NCBI GenBank assembly: GCA_946480695.1
Contig: CAMLKG010000010.1
Span: 62,001-126,000, forward strand
Length of the DNA stretch: 64,000 bases
DNA from: an uncultured Cellvibrio sp.
Lineage (GTDB): Bacteria > Pseudomonadota > Gammaproteobacteria > Pseudomonadales > Cellvibrionaceae
Reading direction: 5' to 3'
This document shows positions 27,818 to 37,953 of this stretch, in pieces. Positions within the stretch are counted from its first letter, which is position 1, and every line of letters starts with the position of its first letter. The notes under the pieces were generated by a model. That model was given only the letters and a program-made list of their open reading frames with translations, had not been told where the DNA came from and did no database searches. The position numbers and the translations under genes are program-made.

Positions 27818-28621
27818 ATGGAACCCATGATTAACATCGCTTTGCGCGCTGGCCGCAAAGCTGCAGAATTGATTGAACGCGCGTTTGAACGTGTTGACCT
27901 GCTCACCATCGAGACCAAAAGTCGCAATGACTTCGTTACCGAAGTTGATAAAGCGGCTGAAAAAGAAATAATCTACAACCTCCGCAAAGCCTACCCTGAC
28001 CACAGTTTCCGTGGCGAGGAAGGCGGCTCCCAACCTGGCAAAAATTCCGATTACGAGTGGATCATCGATCCGCTGGATGGTACTACCAATTTCATCCATG
28101 GGGTTCCTCACTTCTCAATTTCGATTGCTTGCAAATACCGGGGCCAAATTGAACACGCTGTGGTTATCGATCCGATAAAACGTGAAGAATTTACGGCGAG
28201 CCGTGGTCGCGGGGCCACCTTGAATGGGCGCCGCCTGCGTGTATCCAACCGTCGCAGCATGGAAGGCGCCCTGATTGGCACCGGCATTCCGTTTAGCGGC
28301 TATGCCTATGAGCATATCGGCCCCTACCTCGCCTGTGTGCAGGAAATTGCGGGCCAGACCTCCGGCATTCGCCGCTGCGGTTCAGCCGCGCTGGACCTGG
28401 CTTATGTGGCCGCCGGTCGCTTTGATGCATTTTGGGAAATGAATTTAAATGAATGGGATATCGCCGGCGGCATTCTGCTGGTTAAGGAAGCGGGCGGGCT
28501 GGTAAGCGATTTTAACGGCGGTGCCGATTACCTTGAAACAGGCCATATCGTTTGCGGTTCACCCAAAGTGTTCAAACCGATCTTGCAAATTGTGCAAAAA
28601 AACCTTGGCCACCTGAAATAA
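27818..28621 (+). CDS. suhB: Inositol-1-monophosphatase SuhB
   Basis: A Mg-dependent inositol monophosphatase that in E. coli also joins the rRNA transcription antitermination complex. 267 residues. The metal-binding motifs GEEGG, WIIDPLDGTTNFIHG (about 85-99) and the C-terminal NEWDIAGGILLVKEAGG are present. It is divergent from trmJ, and a strong terminator follows. Confidence 0.96.
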   Translation: MEPMINIALRAGRKAAELIERAFERVDLLTIETKSRNDFVTEVDKAAEKEIIYNLRKAYPDHSFRGEEGGSQPGKNSDYEWIIDPLDGTTNFIHGVPHFSISIACKYRGQIEHAVVIDPIKREEFTASRGRGATLNGRRLRVSNRRSMEGALIGTGIPFSGYAYEHIGPYLACVQEIAGQTSGIRRCGSAALDLAYVAAGRFDAFWEMNLNEWDIAGGILLVKEAGGLVSDFNGGADYLETGHIVCGSPKVFKPILQIVQKNLGHLK

Positions 28622-28624
28622 AAA

Positions 28625-28651
28625 ACCGGAGCCAGGCGCTCCGGTTTTTTT
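28625..28651 (+). terminator. Terminator after suhB
   Basis: ACCGGAGC (28625-28632) and GCTCCGGT (28638-28645) with a 5-nt loop, followed by a T-run. It lies between convergent suhB and the chemoreceptor gene and may serve both, as the stem is preceded by an A-run. Confidence 0.9.
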
Positions 28652-28680
28652 AATCGATACACAGTCCAACGTTTAGTAAT

Positions 28681-30321
28681 TCACACCTTAAATTGCCCCA
28701 CTAATTGTCTTAATTGGATGGAAAGCTGGTTCAGGCGCTGGCTTTCCAGCGCCGTTTTGGATGCGCCTTCGGCCGTATTCATCGCCAAAGTATTTATTTG
28801 TACCAGGTTTTTATCAATTTCCGCCGTGACTGAACTTTGCTCTTCAGCTGCGGTAGCAATTTGCGTGGTCATATCGGCAATTTCCCTTACCGCCGAATTG
28901 ATACCTTCCAGGGAGCTACCGGCATCACTCGCCGACACAACAACGTCATTGGTGAGGACTTCGCTGTTACCCATGGCAGTTACCGCATGTTGGACGCCCG
29001 ATTGCAGTTTGCTGAGCATTCCCTGGATATCGCCAGTCGATTGCTGGGTACGGCTCGCCAGGGTCCTTACTTCATCGGCAACCACCGCAAACCCCCTGCC
29101 CTGTTCCCCTGCGCGAGCCGCTTCGATTGCCGCGTTCAGTGCTAGCAGGTTTGTTTGCTCGGCAACGCCGCGAATTACATCGATTACCGATGTGACGTTT
29201 TTCGCCTCGCCCTCCAACCTTGACATAAATTCGGCGGTCTCATGGATACGGATAGCCAAGCCCTGCACGTTCTCAACGGCAATTTGGATCCGTTCTTGCC
29301 CCAGCTCGGTAATTGCCCTGGCTTCCTTGGTATTTTGCGCGGTATTGTTGGTGTTGCGCGCGACCTCCTGAATTGCCATCGTCAATTCATTCACCGCCGT
29401 TACAACCATAGTGATTGCGTGGCATTGTTCATCTGCTGCTTTTTGGCTGCTGCTGGACACACTTAACAGGGATTCCGCCGCTTTGGAAACTTCGTTGGTA
29501 TTTTGCAAAACGCTTGCAATGATTCGCTGCAATTTTTCCATAAAGACATTGACGTGCTCCGATAACTCTCCCAGTTCGTCCTTTGTGGCAACAGGGACGC
29601 GAATTGTTAAATCCCCATCCCCCTCGGCAATATTCTGGATACGGTCGCTGATGCTGCGCACCTGGTTCGCCACGAGCATCGGTAAAAAAAATGCGGCCAG
29701 CAAACTTACCAAGGTGGCGATAATTACTACTGCCAGTAATTGCTGCGAGCTTCTGGAAAGGTTTGCATCAATTTCTTTGGTGTATTCATCCACATCCGCC
29801 AGGCGTTTCTCCTGGAGTTCATCAATGTAATCGCGCAAGTGTTGGAAAGCCTGGGACGCGGGGCCATAGGATTTTTGCAGCGCGGAGGCCTTGGCGGCTT
29901 CGTCGCTCATACGCGCACTGTTAAGGACATCCTGGGCCTGACTGTTCCAGGCGCTGTAACGACGATTAAATTCTTCTCGCTCCGCGGCGGTCGATTTATT
30001 CGAAAGCTCAAAGGATTGATGCACACGATCCATCGCCTGCCTGGCATTCTCGGCCTGCTCGGTAAACAATTCGTTGTGCTGGCCGGAATCCACTTGCAAT
30101 AGCGCGCGTTCGGCAACCAGTGCCTGGTATAAATCCCGGTCGGCCTGAATCAACAACTGTATTTCGGGTAAATTCACCTTGGCGATATCCGCCGCGTTAC
30201 CGCCCAAAAGTTTACTGGTATTAATGGCATTCACACCCATATACACCACCAATATGACCAGCAGTAATAATGGAAGGCGCAACTTCCACCGCAAACTTAA
30301 TCCCTCGTACCAAGATAGCAT
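28681..30321 (-). CDS. Methyl-accepting chemotaxis protein
   Basis: A 546-residue transmembrane chemoreceptor. TM1 is at about 14-31 (LRLPLLLLVILVVYMGVNAI). A periplasmic four-helix-bundle-like sensor domain of about 155 residues follows, rich in alanine and charged residues. TM2 is at about 195-215 (LLAVVIIATLVSLLAAFFLP), then a HAMP domain (IQNIAEGDGDLTIRVPV). The C-terminal signalling domain carries the highly conserved hairpin tip, visible as VIRGVAEQTNLLALNAAIEA and ARAGEQGRGFAVVADEVRTL. There is no C-terminal CheR-binding pentapeptide. The ligand is unknown, and no che genes are adjacent. Confidence 0.93.
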   Translation of the reverse strand: MLSWYEGLSLRWKLRLPLLLLVILVVYMGVNAINTSKLLGGNAADIAKVNLPEIQLLIQADRDLYQALVAERALLQVDSGQHNELFTEQAENARQAMDRVHQSFELSNKSTAAEREEFNRRYSAWNSQAQDVLNSARMSDEAAKASALQKSYGPASQAFQHLRDYIDELQEKRLADVDEYTKEIDANLSRSSQQLLAVVIIATLVSLLAAFFLPMLVANQVRSISDRIQNIAEGDGDLTIRVPVATKDELGELSEHVNVFMEKLQRIIASVLQNTNEVSKAAESLLSVSSSSQKAADEQCHAITMVVTAVNELTMAIQEVARNTNNTAQNTKEARAITELGQERIQIAVENVQGLAIRIHETAEFMSRLEGEAKNVTSVIDVIRGVAEQTNLLALNAAIEAARAGEQGRGFAVVADEVRTLASRTQQSTGDIQGMLSKLQSGVQHAVTAMGNSEVLTNDVVVSASDAGSSLEGINSAVREIADMTTQIATAAEEQSSVTAEIDKNLVQINTLAMNTAEGASKTALESQRLNQLSIQLRQLVGQFKV

Positions 30322-30455
30322 GGCAAACCTCGTAGACTTTAAAGCTATAAATTTCCAACCGGCGCGGCTGGTATTTTAGAGTCTAGCCGGAAAATGGAGA
30401 AACGCTTTAAATGACGCAAAGGTCCGTATAAATAGGGCGCAACTCCGGTCCGTCG

Positions 30456-31919
30456 CTATGAGGGAAAGGATTCGCAGACATATTTAATATCCAGGTAATC
30501 CTCCAGGCCATAGCGCGACCCTTCCCGTCCCCAGCCGGATTGCTTGACGCCTCCAAAAGGTGCCATCGCATTGGAAATCAAACCGGTATTGATCCCTAAC
30601 ATGCCCGTTTGCAATTGATCGGAAAGGCGTTTTATACGGGTTGCATCGCGTGTATAAGCATAGGCGGCCAACCCATATTCCGAGGCATTAGCCAGCCCAA
30701 TTGCCTGGGCTTCATCCTGGAACGGAATTAACGCGGCTATGGGCCCAAAGATTTCTTCGCAGGTTAGCTGCGCATCGGCAGGAACATTCGTAAGTAGTGT
30801 CGGCGGGAAAAAATATCCGGATGAAAGGATTTTATCCATCGGCGCCTGATAGGTGATGCACGCACCGCGAGCCACTGCATCATCCAGTAAGGTTTTTACT
30901 TTTTTTTGTGCGCGAGCGGAAATCAGCGGGCCAAGGGTTACATCCTCCTTAAGGCCACTGCCAATTGTTAGTTTCCGCATCGCGGTAGCGAGTTTTTCGC
31001 AAAACCGTTCGTAAATTTGTTCATGCACATAAAAACGGTTGGCGCACACGCAGGTCTGTCCCGCGTTGCGAAACTTTGAGGCCATTGCACCGCTCACCGC
31101 TGCATCAAGGTCGGCGTCCTCAAAGACAATAAACGGGGCATTGCCACCCAGCTCCAATGTAATGCGTTTTACATCGGCCGCGCATTGGGTAATCAATTGC
31201 TTGCCAACAGCAGTTGAGCCTGTAAACGAAAGCTTTCTTACCTGTGCATTTGCGCTGAACACCTCGCCTATTTGTTGCGCATTTGTTGAAGGAAGAATAT
31301 TGATAACCCCGGCCGGAATACCCGCCTCCAGCGCAAGGTAACCTAAAGCCAAGGCAGAAAACGGCGTTTCCGCGGCGGGTTTGGCAACGACCGCACAACC
31401 CGCCGCCAATGCCGGTGCCAATTTGCGCGCAAGCATTGCATTAGGGAAATTCCAGGGCGTAATAGCGGCGACGACACCGACTGGATGTTTGGTTACCAGA
31501 ATCCGCTGATTGATGTCAGGCGGAGCAATGATATCCCCGTAAACACGTTTTGCTTCCTCGGCGAACCATTCGATATAACTCGCGCCGTAAGCAATCTCTC
31601 CCCGCGCTTCTGCCAGTGGCTTACCTTGTTCAAGGGTTAGCAATTCGGCCAGCAGGTCCTGGTTCCGCATCACCAAATCAAACCATTTGCGCAATAAACC
31701 GCTGCGCTCGAGAACTGTTTTCTCTGCCCACAAAGGCTGCGCGCGGGCCGCGGCGGCAATTGCCTTGTCGGCGTCGGCGGGCGTTGCATCGGCAACCTGC
31801 GCAATGACTTCACCTGTGGCCGGATTTTCCACCGCAAATGTTGCTTCCCCTGTTGCAGTACACCAGTTACCGTCGATTAACAGACGATTTTTCAGCAGGA
31901 ATGAATCGACAGTTTTCAC
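30456..31919 (-). CDS. gabD: NAD(P)-dependent aldehyde dehydrogenase, succinate-semialdehyde type
   Basis: Oxidises succinate semialdehyde, or a similar aldehyde, to the acid. 487 residues, family length. The cofactor-binding region ITPWNFPNAMLARKLAPALA, FTGSTAVGKQL, the general base in ITLELGGNAPFIV, and the nucleophile in NAGQTCVCANRFYV are all clear. C-terminal GREGSRYGLEDYLDIKYVC is typical of the GabD subfamily. No gabT lies nearby, so the physiological substrate is uncertain. Confidence 0.85.
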   Translation of the reverse strand: MKTVDSFLLKNRLLIDGNWCTATGEATFAVENPATGEVIAQVADATPADADKAIAAAARAQPLWAEKTVLERSGLLRKWFDLVMRNQDLLAELLTLEQGKPLAEARGEIAYGASYIEWFAEEAKRVYGDIIAPPDINQRILVTKHPVGVVAAITPWNFPNAMLARKLAPALAAGCAVVAKPAAETPFSALALGYLALEAGIPAGVINILPSTNAQQIGEVFSANAQVRKLSFTGSTAVGKQLITQCAADVKRITLELGGNAPFIVFEDADLDAAVSGAMASKFRNAGQTCVCANRFYVHEQIYERFCEKLATAMRKLTIGSGLKEDVTLGPLISARAQKKVKTLLDDAVARGACITYQAPMDKILSSGYFFPPTLLTNVPADAQLTCEEIFGPIAALIPFQDEAQAIGLANASEYGLAAYAYTRDATRIKRLSDQLQTGMLGINTGLISNAMAPFGGVKQSGWGREGSRYGLEDYLDIKYVCESFPS

Positions 31920-31940
31920 AGCGGCACCTCACCATTGGGT

Positions 31941-33668
31941 TTAGGGGGTTTTCCTGGCTACCGGTTTCACACCAATCTTACGTACGGTGTTGCCTTCTAC
32001 TTCAGCGATAGTCCAGAGCATACCGCTCCACTCGGATTTATCCCCGACTACCGGCTTGCCTCCAACCATGTGGGTAATTAATTCCCCCAGGGTTTTATGT
32101 TGTTCATAACCTTTCATGTCCAGGCGATACAGCATTGCCAGGTCATTCAACTCGGCATCGCCCTGGATAATAAAATCGCCGAAGAAACTGACATCCAGGG
32201 TTCGCTTGGGAGCTTCACTGAATAGCTTGCCCAGCGCGGGTAGATCCTGGTCATGGCCGATGACACAAAGGATGTCGCCCGCCTTGAGGGTGGTGCTGCC
32301 TGACGGGTGCAATAATTCCTTATCGCGAAACAGTGCGGCGATCCGGGTATTTTCCGGCATCTTTAGTTCCCGCAACGCGGCACCTATACACCATTTTTCC
32401 GCGCCTAATTTGTAAATAAACATCTCCCATTGGCTGGTAACGTGAATTTCCAAACCCGCGCGCGATATAGGCGATGGCGTAGCAGGTACGACTACCCCGG
32501 CTTTTTTTGCCGCCCACCCCAGGGTGGTGCCCTGCAACACCAGCGAAACCAGCACGATAAAAAATGCCACATTAAAAAATAATTGGGCATGTTCCAAACC
32601 GGCCATCAAGGGGAACACCGCCAGGATCACCGGCACAGCACCACGCAATCCCACCCACGAAATAAACGTGCGCTCTTTAAAGTTGAAACTGCGGAAAGGC
32701 AATAAACCGAGGAAAATCGATAACGGGCGCGCGAATAAAATCATCCATAGGGACAACAAAAGCGCAGGTAGCGCAATTGGCAGGAGATTACTGGGAGTCA
32801 GCAGTAATCCCAGCACCAAAAACATTCCTATCTGGCTAAGCCAGGCAAGACCATCGAACATATGCAAAATACCGTGGCGATTGCGAATGGGGCGATTACC
32901 CAACAAAAGCCCGCATACGTACACAGTTAAAATGCCGCTGCCACCAAGGAAGCTGGACAAGGCAAATAGCATTATGCCGCCGCTGACGGCCAATAAGGGA
33001 TAAAGGCCGTCGGCAATGACGAGGCGATTGATCAATTGCAATAGCAGCCAGCCTCCGGCTAACCCAAGCGCAATTCCTATCCCGAACTGCTGGATAAAAC
33101 TACCCAATACCCCCCAGGTAAAACCGGTCTGGCCCGCAGCAATCATTGCAATAAGGGTAACCGTGAGGAATACCGCCATGGGGTCGTTGCTACCGGATTC
33201 GATTTCCAATGTCGAACCCACACGCTCGTTCAACCCCTTGCCGTTGAGCAAATTGAAAACAACAGCCGCATCGGTTGAACCCACAATCGCCCCGATCAGC
33301 AGCCCTTCCAACAGTGACAAATCAAACAACCAGGCGGCGGCTACACCGGTTAACCCGGAGGTTATGACAACCCCCAATGTTGCCAAAGAGAGCGCGGGCC
33401 AAAGTGCGACACGGAAAGTTGCAGCGCGGGTACGCATGCCGCCGTCGAGCAAAATAACCGCCAGCGCAAGGTTACTGACCAGGTAAGCGGTCGAGTAATC
33501 ATTGAATACAATCCCGCCGGGGCCATCGACACCGGCCAACATTCCCACACCCAAAAAAATCACCAGGATGGGTATACCGACGCGGGTCGAGATGGAACTG
33601 AGCAGGATGCTGGCGGCCACCAGGACAGCCCCAACGAGGAATAAATTATTAATAGCAGTTGCGTCCAA
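31941..33668 (-). CDS. nhaP2: K+/H+ antiporter, CPA1 family (NhaP2/CvrA type)
   Basis: An inner-membrane cation/proton antiporter for potassium and volume control. With a TTG start at 33668 it has 575 residues and begins [20 protein letters not shown], matching the start of family members; AAGGA precedes the TTG, while the longer frame adds 31 unrelated residues. About 12-13 transmembrane segments are followed by a cytoplasmic part with a TrkA-C-like domain (about 405-490, [17 protein letters not shown]) and a CorC/HlyC-like C-terminal domain. [13 protein letters not shown] holds the transport-site acidic residue. It lies downstream of, and divergent from, RNase II. Confidence 0.9.
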   Translation of the reverse strand: MDATAINNLFLVGAVLVAASILLSSISTRVGIPILVIFLGVGMLAGVDGPGGIVFNDYSTAYLVSNLALAVILLDGGMRTRAATFRVALWPALSLATLGVVITSGLTGVAAAWLFDLSLLEGLLIGAIVGSTDAAVVFNLLNGKGLNERVGSTLEIESGSNDPMAVFLTVTLIAMIAAGQTGFTWGVLGSFIQQFGIGIALGLAGGWLLLQLINRLVIADGLYPLLAVSGGIMLFALSSFLGGSGILTVYVCGLLLGNRPIRNRHGILHMFDGLAWLSQIGMFLVLGLLLTPSNLLPIALPALLLSLWMILFARPLSIFLGLLPFRSFNFKERTFISWVGLRGAVPVILAVFPLMAGLEHAQLFFNVAFFIVLVSLVLQGTTLGWAAKKAGVVVPATPSPISRAGLEIHVTSQWEMFIYKLGAEKWCIGAALRELKMPENTRIAALFRDKELLHPSGSTTLKAGDILCVIGHDQDLPALGKLFSEAPKRTLDVSFFGDFIIQGDAELNDLAMLYRLDMKGYEQHKTLGELITHMVGGKPVVGDKSEWSGMLWTIAEVEGNTVRKIGVKPVARKTP

Positions 33669-33848
33669 ACGAGGTTCCTTATGCAAAAGTTCAATAAAAA
33701 CAAATACTAATGGAAAGGATTGTAACCCGCGCCTATCCCGAAGCCTATGGTTAGCGGTCAAAAAAGAACGTCCACCCCATCATTAAAGCCCAATATCGGA
33801 AAAAAAATAGTTGCCCTTATTAAGCGTAATTTTCTGTGGGTTTCCGGC

Positions 33849-33854
33849 TATAAT
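33849..33854 (+). promoter_or_regulatory. Candidate -10 element for rnb
   Basis: A perfect TATAAT lies 33 bp before the rnb ATG, which predicts a short leader. No good -35 hexamer is evident at the usual spacing. Confidence 0.4.
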
Positions 33855-33886
33855 CCGCCCCATTCTCCTGATAAAAGTCGTGTTCC

Positions 33887-35881
33887 ATGCTCAATAAAGA
33901 TGCCCTGCAACAACTTTCCCAATTAAAGTCCTCAATTGCCGCTGCAAAAGACATAACCCAAGGCACAGTGCGCACTACCACCAAACGTTTTGGTTTCCTG
34001 ATCCTGGATGATGGCCGCGAGGCGTTTATCGATCCGGAGCAGATGATGCGGGTATTGCCGGATGACCGGGTGGAAGCCGAAATCACTACCAATAGCAAAG
34101 GCCAGTTTGAAGCAAAGCTGATAAAGCTGGTTAACCCTGGCTTGAAAGTGTTTGTTGGCCGCTATGTAAATAAGGGCGCCGCAGATTTTGTAGAACCCGA
34201 TATTGCCAATTTTAATCGCTGGCTATTTATTCCCCAGCAAGAGCGCAAAGGTTTTGAGGTGGGTGATTTAATCCATTGCGAAATCGCCCGTCACCCGTTT
34301 AACAGCGAGGGTAAAACCCAGGTACACATCATTAATAAATTGGGCAGGCCTGACGAACCCGGCATAGAAAGTCGTTACAGCATCGCCAGGTTCCAGATGC
34401 CGTTTGAATGGCAAGCGCCGGCGCAAAACCAGGCGAGCAGTATTAATTGGTCGCCGCTCACCTTCGAAAACAATGAAGAAGATTTAACTCACCTGCCCTT
34501 CGTCACTATCGATTCGGAAAATACCCGCGATATGGACGATGCGATTTATATCGCCGCCAACGAGCAAGGCTGGGAGTTGATTACCGCCATTGCAGACCCG
34601 AGCAAACATATCGATTTTGGCAGCCCGCTGGAACTCGCCGCGCGCGCGCGCGCCAGTACCCACTACATCCTCGGCCAAACCGTGACGATGCTGCCGGTGG
34701 ATTTATCCCACGATACCTATTCATTAGTGCCCGAACAAAAGCGCCCCGCCATCATTTGCCGTATGCAAATTTTGCGCGACGGAACTATCGGCCACTATAC
34801 GTTTGCCGAAGCGCTAATCCGTTCACAATGTAAATTGAGTTACCAGGGCGTGTATGACGCATTGACCGGCGATATATCCACCTTGGCCGCCCCGGTTCAT
34901 GTGCACGATATGTTGGTGGAACTGCAAGCCTTCGCCCAGGCACGGGCTGCTTATCGCCAGGTCAATGCGCTGGTAATGGAAGAGCGGGCTGATTATGCGT
35001 TTGTGTTAAATGACCAGAAAAAAATTGACCACATTGAAAAACGCGAACGCAATATTGCCCATCGCATGATTGAGGAGGCCATGCTGGCCACCAATATTTG
35101 TGCGGGTGAATTGTTTTTGCAGCATCCAGGCTATGGCATTTTTTCCAGCCATATCGGTTTCAGGCCCGAGCGCGTCAGCGACGCATTGGCCCTGGTCCAG
35201 GAAGATCGACCCGATTTAACCCCTGGCGATTTAACCAAACTCGAAAACTTCCAGCAATTATTCCGCGAATTGCGCTTGAACCCCACCAACAATCCCAAGA
35301 GCGCGTCCCTGCATTCCCTGTTGCAACGCATGTTACAAGCCGGGTCGCTGACCTTTGATCCGATTCCGCATTTTGGCTTGGGTTTCAAAGCCTACGCGAT
35401 GGTTACCTCACCCATTCGCCGCTACAACGATTTGTTCAATCACCTCGCCATAAAGCATATTTTGCGCGGTGAACCGGCTATTGAAGTCGCCGATAAAAAA
35501 CAATTTGCGGACGCGCTGCAAAACCAATTGAATACCGGCCGCCAGGCTTGCCGCTTCACGGAGACCTGGTTGGGTTGCCAATACGCGGCGCAGCATATTG
35601 GCAGCCTGCACCAGGGCAGCGTCGCATTAGTCAATTCATTCGGATTGGGAATCAAGCTGGATGATTGGGGCCTGGACGGTTACGCATTGCTTGCGCCGAA
35701 AGAAAGCGAGATCAAGGCACAATTTGATTCGCGTCGCCTGAGCTTAACCATCGAAGGCAAAACCTGGCGGTTGGATGATAAGGTTTACGTCCTGGTCCAG
35801 GACGTGGATATCGAAAAACGTAAAATCGGTTTGGAAATTGTCAGTGAAGAAACCGCGCAACGATTAAGCGCATGGTTGTAA
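33887..35881 (+). CDS. rnb: Exoribonuclease II
   Basis: A processive 3'-5' exoribonuclease that degrades unstructured RNA. 664 residues. Two N-terminal cold-shock domains (TKRFGFLILDDGREAFI near 29-45; YVNKGAADFVEPD), then the RNB catalytic domain with the Mg-binding acids in VTIDSENTRDMDDAIYI (about 203-219). FKAYAMVTSPIRRYNDLFNH and a C-terminal S1 domain complete it. It is followed 19 bp later by the EVE-domain gene, probably in one transcript. Confidence 0.95.
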   Translation: MLNKDALQQLSQLKSSIAAAKDITQGTVRTTTKRFGFLILDDGREAFIDPEQMMRVLPDDRVEAEITTNSKGQFEAKLIKLVNPGLKVFVGRYVNKGAADFVEPDIANFNRWLFIPQQERKGFEVGDLIHCEIARHPFNSEGKTQVHIINKLGRPDEPGIESRYSIARFQMPFEWQAPAQNQASSINWSPLTFENNEEDLTHLPFVTIDSENTRDMDDAIYIAANEQGWELITAIADPSKHIDFGSPLELAARARASTHYILGQTVTMLPVDLSHDTYSLVPEQKRPAIICRMQILRDGTIGHYTFAEALIRSQCKLSYQGVYDALTGDISTLAAPVHVHDMLVELQAFAQARAAYRQVNALVMEERADYAFVLNDQKKIDHIEKRERNIAHRMIEEAMLATNICAGELFLQHPGYGIFSSHIGFRPERVSDALALVQEDRPDLTPGDLTKLENFQQLFRELRLNPTNNPKSASLHSLLQRMLQAGSLTFDPIPHFGLGFKAYAMVTSPIRRYNDLFNHLAIKHILRGEPAIEVADKKQFADALQNQLNTGRQACRFTETWLGCQYAAQHIGSLHQGSVALVNSFGLGIKLDDWGLDGYALLAPKESEIKAQFDSRRLSLTIEGKTWRLDDKVYVLVQDVDIEKRKIGLEIVSEETAQRLSAWL

Positions 35882-35900
35882 GCAGATTTCGCAGGAGGAG

Positions 35901-36371
35901 ATGACCGTGGCAAAGCAATATTGGTTATTCAAGGCGGAACCCCATATTTACGGCCTGGATCATCTCGCCGCCGAACCGGGTAAAACCGGCCGTTGGGACG
36001 GTATCCGCAATTACCAGGCACGCAATTTTTTGCGTGACCAGGTAAACCTCGGTGATGAAGTTTTTATTTATCACAGCAGTTGCAAAGATGTCGGCATAGT
36101 CGGCACTGCGAAAGTTACAAAGGCAGCCTACCCCGACCCTACCCAATTTAATCCGGAAAGCAATTATTACGATCCTAAATCAACACCGGAAAATCCACGC
36201 TGGGTTTCGGTTGATATCAAACTCACCGACATATTTCCGCGTTTAATTCCGCTTGCAGAGATCAAAGCACAACCGCAACTGCAAAATATGGTTTTGGTCA
36301 AGCAAAGCCGACTCTCGACGCAACCGGTGACGCCGGACGAATGGAAAATAATCCATTCGTTGATCAAATAA
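35901..36371 (+). CDS. EVE-domain protein
   Basis: A 156-residue single-domain protein of the EVE family, related to PUA/YTH folds that bind modified bases. The family signature is visible: YWLFKAEPHIYGLDHLA (about 6-22), WDGIRNYQARNFLRDQV, GDEVFIYHSSCKDVGIVGTA and WVSVDIKL. A strong AGGAGG-like site precedes the ATG. The stop codon abuts the stop codon of the convergent M14-like gene with no spacer. The housekeeping role of these proteins is not settled; modified-nucleotide binding is the family expectation. Confidence 0.9.
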   Translation: MTVAKQYWLFKAEPHIYGLDHLAAEPGKTGRWDGIRNYQARNFLRDQVNLGDEVFIYHSSCKDVGIVGTAKVTKAAYPDPTQFNPESNYYDPKSTPENPRWVSVDIKLTDIFPRLIPLAEIKAQPQLQNMVLVKQSRLSTQPVTPDEWKIIHSLIK

Positions 36372-37865
36372 TCACTCATCCGCCATTCGGTCTTGCGCCT
36401 TGCTGACGCCGTTTTCCGGCTCATTCATTTCATCCGAATCATCCACGCCTGAATCATCGCCATCTTCATCATCTTCTTCGGGCACCACATTATTTATTTG
36501 GCTCTCTTCAATCAGGATAGCTTCCGGCGTCTGTATACCGATGTGGTATGCGGCAAAACCCGGCAGAACTACCTGATCCAATGCCATACCGATAATCCGG
36601 CCGTTATACGGTGATTTAATGGTAGTACGCGCATTCGTTATCGGATCTGTAACTGTACCCAGCACATCACCTTCCTTAACGCGCTGCCCCAAAGTGGCTT
36701 TACTGAATAGGATGCCGCTTTGGTTTGCACGCACCCAGATGGAACGGTAATACACCGGCGCAATTCGATTCCAGCGTTGCTTCTTTCCGTACATGCCGGT
36801 TTTCGCAAGCAATGTATTAATGGCGGTTACACCTTCCTCCACAACCTTATTTTGCATAGCCATAGGCTCCCCCGCCTCCAGCGTAACCGCCGGGATACCG
36901 GCGCGCACGGCAGCCGCGCGCAAGGAATTGGGATTGCCGCGCGAATTCAATACCGCAATCACACCAAAATTTTGCGCAAGGCGCGCTACATTTTCATCGC
37001 TCAAATCAGCGCGCAATTGCGGCAAGTTAGTGCGGTGGAATGAGCCGGTATGCAAGTCGACCAAGGCGTCGCATTGCATAATAATTTTGGAAAAAAATGA
37101 ATGCGCCAAACGTGATGCGGAGCTGCCATGGGTATTGCCGGGGAAGTAGCGATTCCAATCACGACGGTCCGGCAGATAGCGGGAGTTACGGCGAAATCCC
37201 ATAATATTTGCAACGGGGACACCAACAATGGTGCCGTTCAATTTCGCCGGATCTATATCAAAGATAACGCGGCGAATCATTTCGATTCCGTTTAATTCAT
37301 CCCCGTGGATAGCGGCGATCAGGCATAACGTTTTACCGGGATTTGCGCCGTTCACAACTAACACGGGAGTTGCTTCACTAAAAGCACCCACTGCTGCATC
37401 TGAATTCCAGGTCAGCCTAACGGATGAATTAGGTTTCACTTCGGTGTCCAAAATAAATTTGGACAGTGCCAATGAATCAGCCATGCCCGACTCGCTCGAA
37501 AAAGACGCCAGGTTTTGGCTGGAAGCTGCAATGCTCGATACGGATTCACCGAAAGAGGCGAAACTATCCCCGGATGCAAGGCTGGAAACAGATGATCCAG
37601 AGGGGGACGATAGGATTTGCGCAGGCGACGATGAAGGTTCCTGGAGGATTGCTGCGGCAATACCACTCCGACTTCCTTCACTGTGTGTAGCAGCACTGGA
37701 TGTTGCCATCACTTCATGGTGATCGCCTGAAGAGGCGACCAGGGACGAAGTGCCACTGGACAGGTTCAATGAATCCTGTGCAATAGAATTCACAGGAACA
37801 AAAAAGAACAGCGATAAAAAACAAAAAAATTTTACAGCGGTTAATAAGCAAAACTTATGCTGCAT
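36372..37865 (-). CDS. Secreted succinylglutamate desuccinylase/aspartoacylase-like zinc protein
   Basis: A 497-residue exported protein of the AstE/AspA branch of the M14 superfamily. A signal peptide (about 1-29, ending NSIAQ) is followed by a serine/alanine-rich linker of about 100 residues. The catalytic domain has a zinc site HGDE (IAAIHGDELNGIEM), RDWNRYFPG, and the third ligand in ALVDLHTGSFH. A C-terminal barrel domain shows GQRVKEGDVLGTVTDP, like the biotinyl-lipoyl-like end of AspA-type proteins. The tail of about 45 residues is very acidic (EEDDEDGDDSGVDDSDE). The substrate is unknown; the export signal and linker suggest action in the periplasm or outside the cell, unlike cytoplasmic AstE. 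Confidence 0.85.
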   Translation of the reverse strand: MQHKFCLLTAVKFFCFLSLFFFVPVNSIAQDSLNLSSGTSSLVASSGDHHEVMATSSAATHSEGSRSGIAAAILQEPSSSPAQILSSPSGSSVSSLASGDSFASFGESVSSIAASSQNLASFSSESGMADSLALSKFILDTEVKPNSSVRLTWNSDAAVGAFSEATPVLVVNGANPGKTLCLIAAIHGDELNGIEMIRRVIFDIDPAKLNGTIVGVPVANIMGFRRNSRYLPDRRDWNRYFPGNTHGSSASRLAHSFFSKIIMQCDALVDLHTGSFHRTNLPQLRADLSDENVARLAQNFGVIAVLNSRGNPNSLRAAAVRAGIPAVTLEAGEPMAMQNKVVEEGVTAINTLLAKTGMYGKKQRWNRIAPVYYRSIWVRANQSGILFSKATLGQRVKEGDVLGTVTDPITNARTTIKSPYNGRIIGMALDQVVLPGFAAYHIGIQTPEAILIEESQINNVVPEEDDEDGDDSGVDDSDEMNEPENGVSKAQDRMADE

Positions 37866-37953
37866 AGGGTCAGTATCTCAGTAATAGGGAAATCGCACTG
37901 TACAGCACACATCCCTGTGATAAATCCTGACTAATTCATTACTGCTTCAAGAA

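Noticed and set aside
37228..37722. 164-codon frame opposite the M14-like gene
   Set aside because: Antisense shadow of the serine-rich linker, whose biased codons keep the other strand open.
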